Of a stretch of 62,928 nt of DNA, positions 40,761 to 49,416 are shown piece after piece. The position numbers and the translations under genes are program-made. The notes beneath the pieces were generated by a model that made no database searches, had not been told where the DNA came from, and saw only the letters and a list, made by a program, of their open reading frames with translations. The stretch is taken from positions 1 through 62,928 of the forward strand of contig DASXMW010000018.1 of NCBI GenBank assembly GCA_036495425.1. The letters run 5' to 3'. The stretch is from Bog-532 sp036495425. GTDB taxonomy: Bacteria; Actinomycetota; Actinomycetes; Streptosporangiales; Streptosporangiaceae. Every line of letters begins with the position of its first letter. The first letter of the stretch is position 1.

Positions 40761-42220
40761 TGAGAAGTGACCTCGCCTCCCTGACCGGTATCGACGTGCC
40801 CACCGGACTGCTGATCGGGGGTGAGTGGTCCAGCGGCCCGGGTCAGCGGCTGGCCGTGCTCGACCCGGCCACCGAGGACGTGCTGGCCGAGGTGGCCGAC
40901 GGCACCGAGCAGGACGGCCTGGCCGCGGTGACCGCGGCCCACACGGCCCTGCCGGCCTGGGCCGCGACGCCGCCGCGGCAGCGGGCCGAGTGCCTGCGCC
41001 GCGCGTTCGACCTGATGACCGCCCGGGCCGAGCCGTTCGCCAGGCTCATGTCGGCCGAGAACGGCAAGTCGCTGCGGGACGCCCGGGCCGAGGTCACCTA
41101 CGCCGCCGAGTTCTTCCGCTGGTACTCCGAGGAGGCCGTGCGGATCGACGGGAACCTGACCACCGCCCCGGTCGCGGGCAACAAGATCCTGGTCTCCCGG
41201 CAGCCGATCGGCGTCTCGCTCCTGGTCACCCCCTGGAACTTCCCGGCCGCGATGGCCACCCGCAAGCTCGGCCCGGCCCTGGCCGCGGGCTGCTCGGTGG
41301 TGCTCAAGCCGGCCGAGGACACCCCGCTGACCGCGCTGGCCCTGGCCGCGCTGCTGGAGGAGGCCGGGGTGCCGTCCGGGGTGGTCAACGTGGTGCCCAC
41401 GTCCCGGCCGGGACCGGTGGTGGCGGCCATGATGGCCGATCCGCGGGTGCGCAAGCTGTCCTTCACCGGGTCGACCGAGGTCGGCCGGCAACTGCTGCGC
41501 CAGGGCGCGGACACCGTGCTGAGCTGCTCGATGGAACTGGGCGGCAACGCGCCGTTCATCGTGTTCGACGACGCCGACCTGGACGCCGCCATCGAGGGCG
41601 CGATGATCGCCAAGATGCGCAACGGCGGCGAGGCCTGCACGGCGGCCAACCGGTTCTACGTGCACGAGGCCGTGGCGGCCGACTTCACCGCCCGGCTCGC
41701 CGACCGGTTCGGGAAGCTCACCCTGGGCCCGGGCCTGGAGGAGTCCACCGATGTCGGGCCGCTGGTCAACGAGGAGACCCGGAGCAAGGTGGCCGGGCTG
41801 GTGGCGGGCGTGGCCGGTGACGGCGCCAAGGTCGTCCTGGGCGGCCAGGCCCCGGACCGGCGCGGGTACTTCTACCAGCCGACCGTGATCGACCAGGTGC
41901 CGGCCTCGGCCGCGATCACGGGCCAGGAGATCTTCGGCCCGGTGGCGCCGGTGATCCGGTTCAGCGACGAAGAAGAAGCAGTGGCCTGGGCCAACGCCAC
42001 CGAGTACGGTCTGGTCTCCTACGTCTACACCCGGGATCTGCGCCGGGGCCTGCGCGTGTCCGAGGCCCTGGAGGCCGGGATGGTCGGCCTCAACCGCGGG
42101 CTGGTGTCCGACCCGGCCGCCCCGTTCGGCGGGGTCAAGCAGTCCGGGCTGGGCCGCGAGGGCGGTCACGATGGCCTGCTCGAATACCTGGAGACCAAGT
42201 ACATCGCCGCTGAATGGTGA
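40760..42220 (+). CDS. gabD: NAD(P)-dependent succinate-semialdehyde dehydrogenase
   Basis: A 486 aa aldehyde dehydrogenase. LLVTPWNFPAAMATRKLGPA is the cofactor-binding segment, LSFTGSTEVGRQLL the Rossmann turn, SMELGGNAPFIVFDDADLD carries general base E259 and GGEACTAANRFYVHE the catalytic C293. EIFGPVAPVIRF and FGGVKQSGLGREGGHDGLLE complete the GabD pattern. It oxidises succinic semialdehyde to succinate in GABA degradation; related aldehydes are possible. It seems leaderless, with the duplicated promoter box immediately upstream. Confidence 0.92.
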   Translation: MRSDLASLTGIDVPTGLLIGGEWSSGPGQRLAVLDPATEDVLAEVADGTEQDGLAAVTAAHTALPAWAATPPRQRAECLRRAFDLMTARAEPFARLMSAENGKSLRDARAEVTYAAEFFRWYSEEAVRIDGNLTTAPVAGNKILVSRQPIGVSLLVTPWNFPAAMATRKLGPALAAGCSVVLKPAEDTPLTALALAALLEEAGVPSGVVNVVPTSRPGPVVAAMMADPRVRKLSFTGSTEVGRQLLRQGADTVLSCSMELGGNAPFIVFDDADLDAAIEGAMIAKMRNGGEACTAANRFYVHEAVAADFTARLADRFGKLTLGPGLEESTDVGPLVNEETRSKVAGLVAGVAGDGAKVVLGGQAPDRRGYFYQPTVIDQVPASAAITGQEIFGPVAPVIRFSDEEEAVAWANATEYGLVSYVYTRDLRRGLRVSEALEAGMVGLNRGLVSDPAAPFGGVKQSGLGREGGHDGLLEYLETKYIAAEW

Positions 42221-42294
42221 GGCGGGTGGGGCGCCTGATGCGGAAATGGCGGCCCGACACCGCGTCCCGTGTCGCCGTGAGCTCCGGCGGGACG

Positions 42295-42300
42295 TAGCCT
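42295..42300 (+). promoter_or_regulatory. -10 element TAGCCT of a leaderless pafA promoter
   Basis: TAGCCT ends 6 nt before GTG 42307; no ribosome site is visible. The same hexamer at the same distance precedes gabD. Confidence 0.6.
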
Positions 42301-42306
42301 TGGCCT

Positions 42307-43665
42307 GTGGACCGGCGCATCTTCGGGCTTGAGAACGAATACGGCGTGACATGCACGTTCCGTGGGCAGCGGCGGCTGTCCCCGGATGAGGTGGCGCGCT
42401 ACCTCTTCCGGCGCGTGGTGTCATGGGGCCGTAGCAGCAACGTGTTCCTGCGCAATGGCGCCCGCCTGTACCTGGACGTGGGCAGCCATCCGGAGTACGC
42501 CACGCCGGAGTGCGACAACGTCACCGACCTGATCGCGCACGACAAGGCGGGCGAGCGGATCCTGGAGGGCCTGCTCGTCGACGCCGACAAGCGACTGCGC
42601 GAAGAGGGCATCGCCGGCGACATCTACCTGTTCAAGAACAACACCGACTCGGCCGGCAACTCCTACGGCTGCCACGAGAACTACCTGGTCGGCCGGCACG
42701 GCGAGTTCGGCCGGCTGGCCGACATCCTGATCCCGTTCCTGGTCACCCGGCAGGTCATCTGCGGGGCGGGCAAGGTGCTGCAGACCCCGCGGGGCGCGGT
42801 CTACTGCGTCAGCCAGCGGGCCGAGCACATCTGGGAGGGCGTGTCCTCGGCCACCACCCGGTCCCGGCCTATCATCAACACCCGGGACGAGCCGCACGCC
42901 GACGCCGAGCGGTTCCGCCGCCTGCACGTCATCGTGGGCGACTCGAACATGAGCGAGACCACCATGCTGCTCAAGGTGGGCGCGACCGACCTGGTGCTGC
43001 GGATGATCGAGGCGGGCACGGTCATGCGCGACCTGACCCTGGACAACCCGATCCGGGCCATCCGCGAGGTCAGCCACGACATGACCGGGCGCAGCCGGGT
43101 CCGGCTGGCCAACGGCCGGGAGATGAGCGCGCTCGAGATCCAGCGCGAGTACCTGAACAAGGCGCTGGAGTTCACCGGCCGCAACGGCGCCGACGCCACC
43201 GCCGAGCGGGTGCTGGCCATGTGGGAGCGGGCGCTGGACTCGATCGAGAGCGGCAACCTGGACAAGGTGGCCCGGGAGATCGACTGGGTGACCAAGTACC
43301 AGCTCATCGAGCGCTACCGGGCCAAGCACGACCTGCCGCTGTCGTCGCCGCGGGTGGCCCAGCTGGACCTGGCCTACCACGACGTGCACCGCGGCCGCGG
43401 CCTGTACTACCTGCTGCAGCGCAACGGCGCGGTGGACCGGGCCACCCGGGACCTGGACATCTTCGAGGCCAAGTCGGTCCCGCCCCAGACCACCCGGGCC
43501 CGGCTGCGCGGTGAGTTCATCCGCCGGGCCCAGGACCGGCGGCGCGACTTCACCGTGGACTGGGTGCACCTGAAGCTCAACGACCAGGCGCAGCGCACCG
43601 TGCTGTGCAAGGACCCGTTCCGCTCGGTCGACGAACGGGTCGAGAAGCTCATCGCCGGCATGTGA
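42307..43665 (+). CDS. pafA: Pup-protein ligase
   Basis: A 452 aa glutamine-synthetase-like ligase that attaches Pup to lysines and marks proteins for the mycobacterial-type proteasome. The N-terminus RRIFGLENEYGVTCTFRGQR holds the Mg-ATP Glu residues; LYLDVGSHPEYATPECD, NSYGCHENYLVGR, SRPIINTRDEPHAD and RLHVIVGDSNMSETTMLLK are the diagnostic blocks. GTG start, probably leaderless. The usual partners dop, pup and prcBA are not in this window, but pafB/pafC lie 7.5 kb downstream. Confidence 0.96.
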   Translation: MDRRIFGLENEYGVTCTFRGQRRLSPDEVARYLFRRVVSWGRSSNVFLRNGARLYLDVGSHPEYATPECDNVTDLIAHDKAGERILEGLLVDADKRLREEGIAGDIYLFKNNTDSAGNSYGCHENYLVGRHGEFGRLADILIPFLVTRQVICGAGKVLQTPRGAVYCVSQRAEHIWEGVSSATTRSRPIINTRDEPHADAERFRRLHVIVGDSNMSETTMLLKVGATDLVLRMIEAGTVMRDLTLDNPIRAIREVSHDMTGRSRVRLANGREMSALEIQREYLNKALEFTGRNGADATAERVLAMWERALDSIESGNLDKVAREIDWVTKYQLIERYRAKHDLPLSSPRVAQLDLAYHDVHRGRGLYYLLQRNGAVDRATRDLDIFEAKSVPPQTTRARLRGEFIRRAQDRRRDFTVDWVHLKLNDQAQRTVLCKDPFRSVDERVEKLIAGM

Positions 43666-43725
43666 CGGGCGGGCGCGCCGCTATAGTGGCGGCGCTGCCT
43701 CCCCGTGACAGAAGGACGACTGACG

Positions 43726-45390
43726 GTGACCCGACCGGAGCCACGCACCCGCGTCACTGAAGTCCCAGCCGCCCCTCCAGCCCCATCACCACCCCGGGCC
43801 ACCGTGGTCCAACGGCTGGCCTGGGCCGCCGGCACCGTGCTGGCGGCCGGCCTGCTGTTCGCGGCCTACTACCGGCAATCCGGCACGGTGCCGATCCGCT
43901 CCGACGGCGGCTCGGTGGCCCTGCAGGCCTGGGACATGCTGCACGGCAACGTGCTGCTGAGCCACTGGCACATGTCCGACGTGTCGTTCTGGTCCACCGA
44001 GCTTGTGCAGTACGCGCTGCTGGAGGCGGTGCACGGGCTCGGGCCCGGCATCATCCACCTCGGCGGCGCCATGACCTACACGCTGCTGACCGGCCTGGCC
44101 GCCTACCTGGCCAAGGGCCGGGCCCGCGGCCGGGACGGGCTGGTCCGGGTGCTGGTGGTGCTGGCCATCATGCTGGCCCCGGCCGCGGTGGAGAGCCCCA
44201 CCCTGCTTCTCACCCCCGACCACCTGGGCAGTACCGTCCCGGTGCTGCTGGCCTGGCTGGCCGTGGACCGGCTGGCCGGGCTGGACCGGCCCGCGCTGCG
44301 CTGGGCGCTGCCGGTGCTGGTCACGCTGGTGCTGGCCTGGGGCCAGGTGGCCGACGGCCTGATCCTGCTCACCGGCGCGGTGCCGATGGCGGTGGCCTGC
44401 GGGGTCCGCGCCTGCGTGCGGCTGCGGCCCCGGGCCACGGGCAGCTTCCCCGCCCTCGAAGCCAGCCTGGCCGCGGCCGCGGTGGCCTCGGTCCCGCTGG
44501 CCCGGGGGATCGAGGCGCTGATCCGGATCAGCGGCGGCTACGTGCTGCGGCCGGTGGCGACCCAGATCACCAGCTGGTCCGGGCTGCCGCACGTGGTCAA
44601 GCTGACCGCCCAGGGCCTGGGCGCGCTGTTCGGGGTGTCGTTCGCCGCCGGTCAGCCGTGGCCCGAGACCCTGTTCGCGGTGGCGCACCTGGCCGGCCTG
44701 GCCGCGGCCGCGGTCGCGATCGCGGCGGCCCTGGCCCGGCTGGGCCGTTCCGGGGACCTGATGCTGCCCGGGCTGGCCCTCGGCATCGCGGTCAACGTGG
44801 CCGCCTACGTGATCACCCCCTACGCCCAGGACCTGCTCAGCACCAGGGAGATCTCGGCCGCGCTGCCGTTCGCGGCCGTGCTGGCCGGCCGCCAGCTGGC
44901 CGGCCCGCTGCTGGCCCGCCGCCCGCGGGGCCGCCACCGGCCCCAGCCCCGGCTGGCCGCGCTGGCCCTGGTCCTGGTGGCGGGCGCGGCCGCGCTCGGT
45001 TACCACGCCAGCCAGCCCGCCCGGGCCCCGGACAACCAGGTGCTGGCCGGCTGGCTGGTGGCCCACCACCTGCGGGCGGGCCTGTCCACCGACTACTGGG
45101 TGGCCAACAGCACCACCCTCGACACCAGGGATCACGTCACCGTGCGGCAGATCTCCATCAACCGTCACTGGCAGCTGACCCGGCCGGTCACGTGGGGGAA
45201 CCGGAGTGACTGGTATGAGCCGTCGCACTACCGCGCGTCCTTTATCGTGGTGGACGACGCGCGGCCGGGGGCCTGGACCGCCGAATGGTGGGGTGCTGTG
45301 CACGCGTTCGGGCGCCCCGCACGGACTCTGCACCCCGATGGCTACACCGTCCTGGTCTGGCACCGTAATCTGCTGGCCGGCATTCGGTAG
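43726..45390 (+). CDS. GT-C-like polytopic membrane protein (paralogue A)
   Basis: A 554 aa protein with about 10-11 hydrophobic helices. After a Pro-rich cytosolic tail and the first helix comes an external loop IRSDGGSVALQAWDMLHGNV then MSDVSFWSTEL, with acidic residues placed as in GT-C glycosyltransferases. The C-terminal extracellular end has SFIVVDDARPGAW and GYTVLVWHRNLL. It is a clear paralogue of 46422-48161. The substrate and even glycosyltransferase activity are inferred. GTG 43726 lies 9 nt behind GAAGGA; GTG 43705 is possible. Confidence 0.75.
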   Translation: MTRPEPRTRVTEVPAAPPAPSPPRATVVQRLAWAAGTVLAAGLLFAAYYRQSGTVPIRSDGGSVALQAWDMLHGNVLLSHWHMSDVSFWSTELVQYALLEAVHGLGPGIIHLGGAMTYTLLTGLAAYLAKGRARGRDGLVRVLVVLAIMLAPAAVESPTLLLTPDHLGSTVPVLLAWLAVDRLAGLDRPALRWALPVLVTLVLAWGQVADGLILLTGAVPMAVACGVRACVRLRPRATGSFPALEASLAAAAVASVPLARGIEALIRISGGYVLRPVATQITSWSGLPHVVKLTAQGLGALFGVSFAAGQPWPETLFAVAHLAGLAAAAVAIAAALARLGRSGDLMLPGLALGIAVNVAAYVITPYAQDLLSTREISAALPFAAVLAGRQLAGPLLARRPRGRHRPQPRLAALALVLVAGAAALGYHASQPARAPDNQVLAGWLVAHHLRAGLSTDYWVANSTTLDTRDHVTVRQISINRHWQLTRPVTWGNRSDWYEPSHYRASFIVVDDARPGAWTAEWWGAVHAFGRPARTLHPDGYTVLVWHRNLLAGIR

Positions 45391-45449
45391 GGTCGCGCTC
45401 CCAGTAGGCTGGCGGCGCTCTTACCGACCATTGCGAGGTCCTAAACACC

Positions 45450-46406
45450 ATGCGACGCATCGTTGCGCTCTTTGTCGTTACGCTGATCGCCGGCTTGGGG
45501 CTGGCGGCTTGCGGCTCGTCCGCCCCGCCCCCGGCGAACAGTTCCGTCATCGCCAAGGGGTCGTTCGGCTCCACACCCAAGGTGACGATTCCCAAGGAAA
45601 AGGCGGGCAGCACGCTCGCGGTCAAGACCCTGGTCCAGGGCAAGGGGGCAGCGATCAAGAAGTCGGACCTGTTCCTGTCCAACTTCACCATCTACGTGTG
45701 GAGCGGCAAGACCAACAAGCTGCTCGACTCCACCTACTCCAGCGCTCCGCAGGTGCTCCCGGCCTCGCTGCTGCCCGGCATTGAGAGCGCGGTGACCGGC
45801 AAGAAGGTCGGCAGCCGGGTCCTGGCCGTGATCCCGCCCAAGGAAGGGTACGGCTCCAGCGGCAACTCGCAGCTGGGGGTCAAGGGCACCGACACGCTGG
45901 TGTTCGTGCTGGACCTGATCCAGAAGTACAACTCCGGCACGGTCGGCGCCACCGGCTCGCAGACCTCCGACGGCGGCGGCAGCCTGCCCACGGTGACCGC
46001 GACCACGGGCAAGGCGCCCACGATCAAGATCCCGAAGGGCGTGACCGCACCCAAGACGCTGGTGACCAAGACCCTGATCAAGGGCACCGGCGCCACCGTG
46101 ACCAAGGGCGAGGACCTGGTGGCCCAGTACGTCGGGGTCAACTACCGGACCGGCAAGGTCTTCGACTCGTCCTGGTCGCGCAGCCTGCCCTACAGCTTCA
46201 AGATCGGGGCCTCGCCCAGCCAGGTCATCAAGGGCTGGGACCTGGGCCTGGTCGGCCAGACCGTGGGCAGCCGGGTGCTGCTGGTCATCCCGCCCGGCGA
46301 CGCTTACGGCAAGACCGGCCAGTCCCAGGCCGGCATCAAGGGCACCGACGACCTGGTTTTCGTGGTCGACATCGTCGGGGCGGTCAGCCCCAACGCCACG
46401 AGCTGA
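45450..46406 (+). CDS. Lipoprotein with two FKBP-type peptidyl-prolyl isomerase domains
   Basis: A 318 aa lipoprotein. The signal sequence ends in lipobox LAAC (Cys near 21). FKBP domain 1 (about 60-160) looks degenerate: it lacks the aromatic Y-x-G and the VIxGW of active FKBPs (SLLPGIESAV instead). Domain 2 (about 210-312) keeps VAQYVGVNYRTGKVFDSSW, SQVIKGWDLGLVGQTVGSRV and IPPGDAYG and should be catalytic. It assists folding of exported proteins. FKBP genes normally stand between pafA and pafB in actinomycetes; here GT-C genes are inserted on both sides. Confidence 0.92.
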   Translation: MRRIVALFVVTLIAGLGLAACGSSAPPPANSSVIAKGSFGSTPKVTIPKEKAGSTLAVKTLVQGKGAAIKKSDLFLSNFTIYVWSGKTNKLLDSTYSSAPQVLPASLLPGIESAVTGKKVGSRVLAVIPPKEGYGSSGNSQLGVKGTDTLVFVLDLIQKYNSGTVGATGSQTSDGGGSLPTVTATTGKAPTIKIPKGVTAPKTLVTKTLIKGTGATVTKGEDLVAQYVGVNYRTGKVFDSSWSRSLPYSFKIGASPSQVIKGWDLGLVGQTVGSRVLLVIPPGDAYGKTGQSQAGIKGTDDLVFVVDIVGAVSPNATS

Positions 46407-46421
46407 CCGGCCGGGATCGCG

Positions 46422-48161
46422 ATGACCCGCCCGGCTCCCGGTCCGGCCGCTCCGGCCGGACCGGGGACGGCGGGCCGCACCACCCCGGCTGACCCCCCGG
46501 ACCGCGCCCGCTGGGCCCGCTGGGCCGCGAGCCGCTGGGGGATCGCGGCCGGGGCCGCTCTGCTGGCCATCGGCCTGTTCGCCGCGTTCATCCGGCTGTC
46601 GGCCACCTACCCGGTCAACTCCGACGGCGCCAACATCGTCCTGATGGCCTGGGACATGCTGCACGGCAACGTGCTGCTGCACGGCTGGGACATGTCCGAC
46701 GTATCGTTCTGGACCACCGAGCTGCCCCAGTACGTGCTGGTCAGCTGGGTGCGCGGGCTCGGCCCGGACGTGCCCCACATCGCGGCGGCCATGACCTACA
46801 CGCTGGCCCTGGTCCTGGCCGTCCTGCTGGCCGCCCCCCGGGGCGCGCGGCACGGCGGGGCCGGGAGGAACGAGCGGCTGGCCCGCTCGCTGCTGCCCGC
46901 CGGCATCATGCTCGCGCCCCAGCTGGGTCCGGGCGTGTTCGTGCTGCTGTTGTCGGTGGGGCACATCGGCACCGCGGTGCCGATGCTGGCCACCTGGCTG
47001 GTCCTGGACCGTGCCCCCGCCCGCTGGTACCGGCCGGTGGCGGCCGGGTTGCTGCTGGCCTGGGCGGTCATCGCCGACCCCCTGGTGCTGGTGGTGGGCA
47101 TCGGCCCGCTGGCCGTGGTCGCCGCGGCCCGGGCCGTGCGGGCCCGGCTCAGCGGGCAGGGCTGGCCGGCCATCCGGCCGGAGCTGGCCCTGGCCGGGGC
47201 GGCGCTGGCCGCGGCCGGGGTCGCGGCCGGGGCGCCGGCCGCGGTCACCGCGCTCGGTGGCTACACCGTGCACACGATCCCGTTCCACTTCGTCACCTGG
47301 TCCACGCTGGGCGCGCACGCGCGGACCACCGGCCTCAGCCTGCTGGCCCTGTTCGGCGCGGGCTTCCCGGGCACCGCGCCCGGGGCCCCGGTGGTATTCG
47401 CGGCCCTGCACCTGGCGGGCCTGGCCCTGGTCGCCGCGGCCCTGGTCGTGGTCATCGGCCGGTTCTTCGGCCGGGACCTGGCCGACCAGGTGCTGACCGT
47501 GGCCATCCTGGCCAACCTGGCCTTCTACCTGGCCAGCAGCTTTTCCTCGGGGGTGCTGAACAGCCGCGAGATCGCGGTCGTGCTCCCGTTCGGCGCCGCC
47601 CTGGCCGGCCGCACCCTGGGCCCGGGGCTGGCCCGGGCCGCCTGGCCCGCGCCCGGCACCTGGACCCGGCCCGGCCGCTGGGCGGCCCGGCAGTGGCTGG
47701 CCCCGGCGCTGCTGGCCGTGCTGGCCGGGTACGCGGCCAGCCTGGGCTGCCAGCTCACTCAGGCCCCGGCCCCGCCCGCCAACGCACGCCTGGCCCGCTG
47801 GCTGGCCGCCCATCACCTGACCCAGGGCCTGAGCGGCTACTGGCAGGCGGGCAGCGTCACCCTCGACAGCGGCGGAAAGGTCACCGTCCGCCCGCTGGTG
47901 AACCACTTCGGCGGGCTGGTGCCCTACCAGTGGGAGGCCAGGCGTTCCTGGTTCGACGGACGGACCCAGGACGCCAACTTCATCGTGTTCGACCGCCGGC
48001 CGGGCTACTTCGATCACTGGGCGCCGGCCCGCGAGGTCCGCGCGGTCTTCGGCGCCCCGGCCGCCACCTACCGCACCGGCCCCTACACGATCATGGTCTG
48101 GCACCAGAACCTGCTGGCCACCCTGCACCACCGTCAGCCAGCTGCCCGCCCCTCCCGCTGA
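46422..48161 (+). CDS. GT-C-like polytopic membrane protein (paralogue B)
   Basis: A 579 aa protein with about 11 hydrophobic helices, paralogous to 43726-45390. The shared loop reads VNSDGANIVLMAWDMLHGNV then WDMSDVSFWTTELPQY; the shared C-terminus reads FIVFDRRPGYFD and YTIMVWHQNLL. It starts 15 bp after the FKBP stop, so it is probably co-transcribed. The SDG Asp in the first external loop could be the catalytic base of a GT-C enzyme using a polyprenyl-phosphate sugar (inference). Confidence 0.75.
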   Translation: MTRPAPGPAAPAGPGTAGRTTPADPPDRARWARWAASRWGIAAGAALLAIGLFAAFIRLSATYPVNSDGANIVLMAWDMLHGNVLLHGWDMSDVSFWTTELPQYVLVSWVRGLGPDVPHIAAAMTYTLALVLAVLLAAPRGARHGGAGRNERLARSLLPAGIMLAPQLGPGVFVLLLSVGHIGTAVPMLATWLVLDRAPARWYRPVAAGLLLAWAVIADPLVLVVGIGPLAVVAAARAVRARLSGQGWPAIRPELALAGAALAAAGVAAGAPAAVTALGGYTVHTIPFHFVTWSTLGAHARTTGLSLLALFGAGFPGTAPGAPVVFAALHLAGLALVAAALVVVIGRFFGRDLADQVLTVAILANLAFYLASSFSSGVLNSREIAVVLPFGAALAGRTLGPGLARAAWPAPGTWTRPGRWAARQWLAPALLAVLAGYAASLGCQLTQAPAPPANARLARWLAAHHLTQGLSGYWQAGSVTLDSGGKVTVRPLVNHFGGLVPYQWEARRSWFDGRTQDANFIVFDRRPGYFDHWAPAREVRAVFGAPAATYRTGPYTIMVWHQNLLATLHHRQPAARPSR

Positions 48162-48189
48162 CCCCCGAGCCCGCGTCCGCCCGCGGCCG

Positions 48190-49416
48190 CTAGAGGATCT
48201 GGGTGCGATAGCTGGCGACCGCGACGAACAGCGGCGCCGCGCAGGCCGCGTACCACCACAGCCGCCGGGGCGCCGCCAGCAGGACCAGCACCGCCAGCAG
48301 ATAGACCTCGGTGAACGACCGCAGGTCGGCGTAGCCGTCCCAGTTGGCGGGGGCCAGGCAGAAGATCTCCACCAGGTACAGCACGAACGCGGCCCGCTCG
48401 TAGGCCGGGACGGCCGTGGACCGCAGGGCCAGCAGGGCGGCCACTACGAACACGGCCAGGACCAGCAGCTCCAGGTCCCAGATGAGCACCGCGCCCGGGG
48501 CCCCGGGGACCGGGGCGAACGGGTGGCCGACGTTGTGCGCGATGGCCCGCAGCCCCGCGACCAGCGGGGTCCCGGCGTTCTTGCCGCCGTCGCCCAGGAT
48601 CGGGAACACGCCGGTGGCCGCCTTGAGCACCAGCTCCCAGGCCACGAAGGCCAGGCCGGGCAGGGCCCAGGCCAGGTCCTCACGCCCGGGCCGGGCCCGC
48701 CGGCGGGCCAGGGCCACCAGCCGGACCACGGCCAGCGCGAACGGGGCCACCAGGGCGGTCTCCCGGGTCAGGGCACCGGACGCGAACAAGATCCCGGCCA
48801 GCACGAAGCGCCGCCGCCGGCAGGCCAGGATCCCGGCCAGCAGGCAGGCCGCGGCCAGCGGCTCAGTCAGGTCCCGGGCCACGCTGGTGGCGAAGCCGAA
48901 GTAGCCGGCCAGCAGCAGGCCCCACAGCGCGTGCCGCCCGGCCTGCTGGGCCAGCCGCCCGCCCAGCAGGCCGATCGCGCCGATGGCCAGGACGTTGATG
49001 ACGACCAGCGCGTAGGGGAGGGCCGCGGGCACACCCGCCGAGCCCAGCCAGGCCAGGGCCGAGTACCCGATCCGGACCAGCCGGTACCACTGGTCCAGGG
49101 TCACGCCGTACGCGGACCAGTGCAGGCTGGCCGGGTTACGGCCCATCCGGTAGTAGAACTGGCCGTCGTACCCGGGGTAGTGGAACACCTTGACCCCGGC
49201 CGGCAGCTGCCCGGGGTGCCCGTAGACGTTGCCGATCAGGGCCAGCCCGGACACGTTCCCGTGCAGAAGGACCAGCACCCGGGCCACCACCTCGGCGGCC
49301 ACGGCGGCCAGGGCGATCAGGCCGGGGACGGCGGCGTGGTCGGCCCGCGACCGCAGCGACCGCGGCCGGCCCCGCGCCGCCGGATCGGCGGCGGTGGCGG
49401 TGGGGGCGGCGTGCAC
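48190..49416 (-). CDS. Polytopic membrane protein, mannosyltransferase-like (GT-C)
   Basis: A 408 aa protein with about 9-10 helices. The first external loop contains HYPGYDGQFYYRMGRNPASL then YRLVRIGYSALAWL, a pattern seen in GT-C-type membrane proteins, and an acidic AVARDLTEPLAAACLLAG with TRETALVAPFALAV (the DxTEP...SRE-like signature). Probably acts on lipid-linked sugars at the outer face of the membrane (inference). GTG 49416 is chosen: TACGCT lies 6 nt upstream of it (complement of 49423-49428), as at other leaderless genes. Confidence 0.68.
   Translation of the reverse strand: MHAAPTATAADPAARGRPRSLRSRADHAAVPGLIALAAVAAEVVARVLVLLHGNVSGLALIGNVYGHPGQLPAGVKVFHYPGYDGQFYYRMGRNPASLHWSAYGVTLDQWYRLVRIGYSALAWLGSAGVPAALPYALVVINVLAIGAIGLLGGRLAQQAGRHALWGLLLAGYFGFATSVARDLTEPLAAACLLAGILACRRRRFVLAGILFASGALTRETALVAPFALAVVRLVALARRRARPGREDLAWALPGLAFVAWELVLKAATGVFPILGDGGKNAGTPLVAGLRAIAHNVGHPFAPVPGAPGAVLIWDLELLVLAVFVVAALLALRSTAVPAYERAAFVLYLVEIFCLAPANWDGYADLRSFTEVYLLAVLVLLAAPRRLWWYAACAAPLFVAVASYRTQIL

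Noticed and set aside
45441..48131. An 896-codon open frame on the minus strand
   Set aside because: It is antisense to the FKBP and GT-C genes, which show clear family motifs; its product is Gly/Arg/Gln/His-rich low complexity, typical of shadow frames in high-GC DNA.
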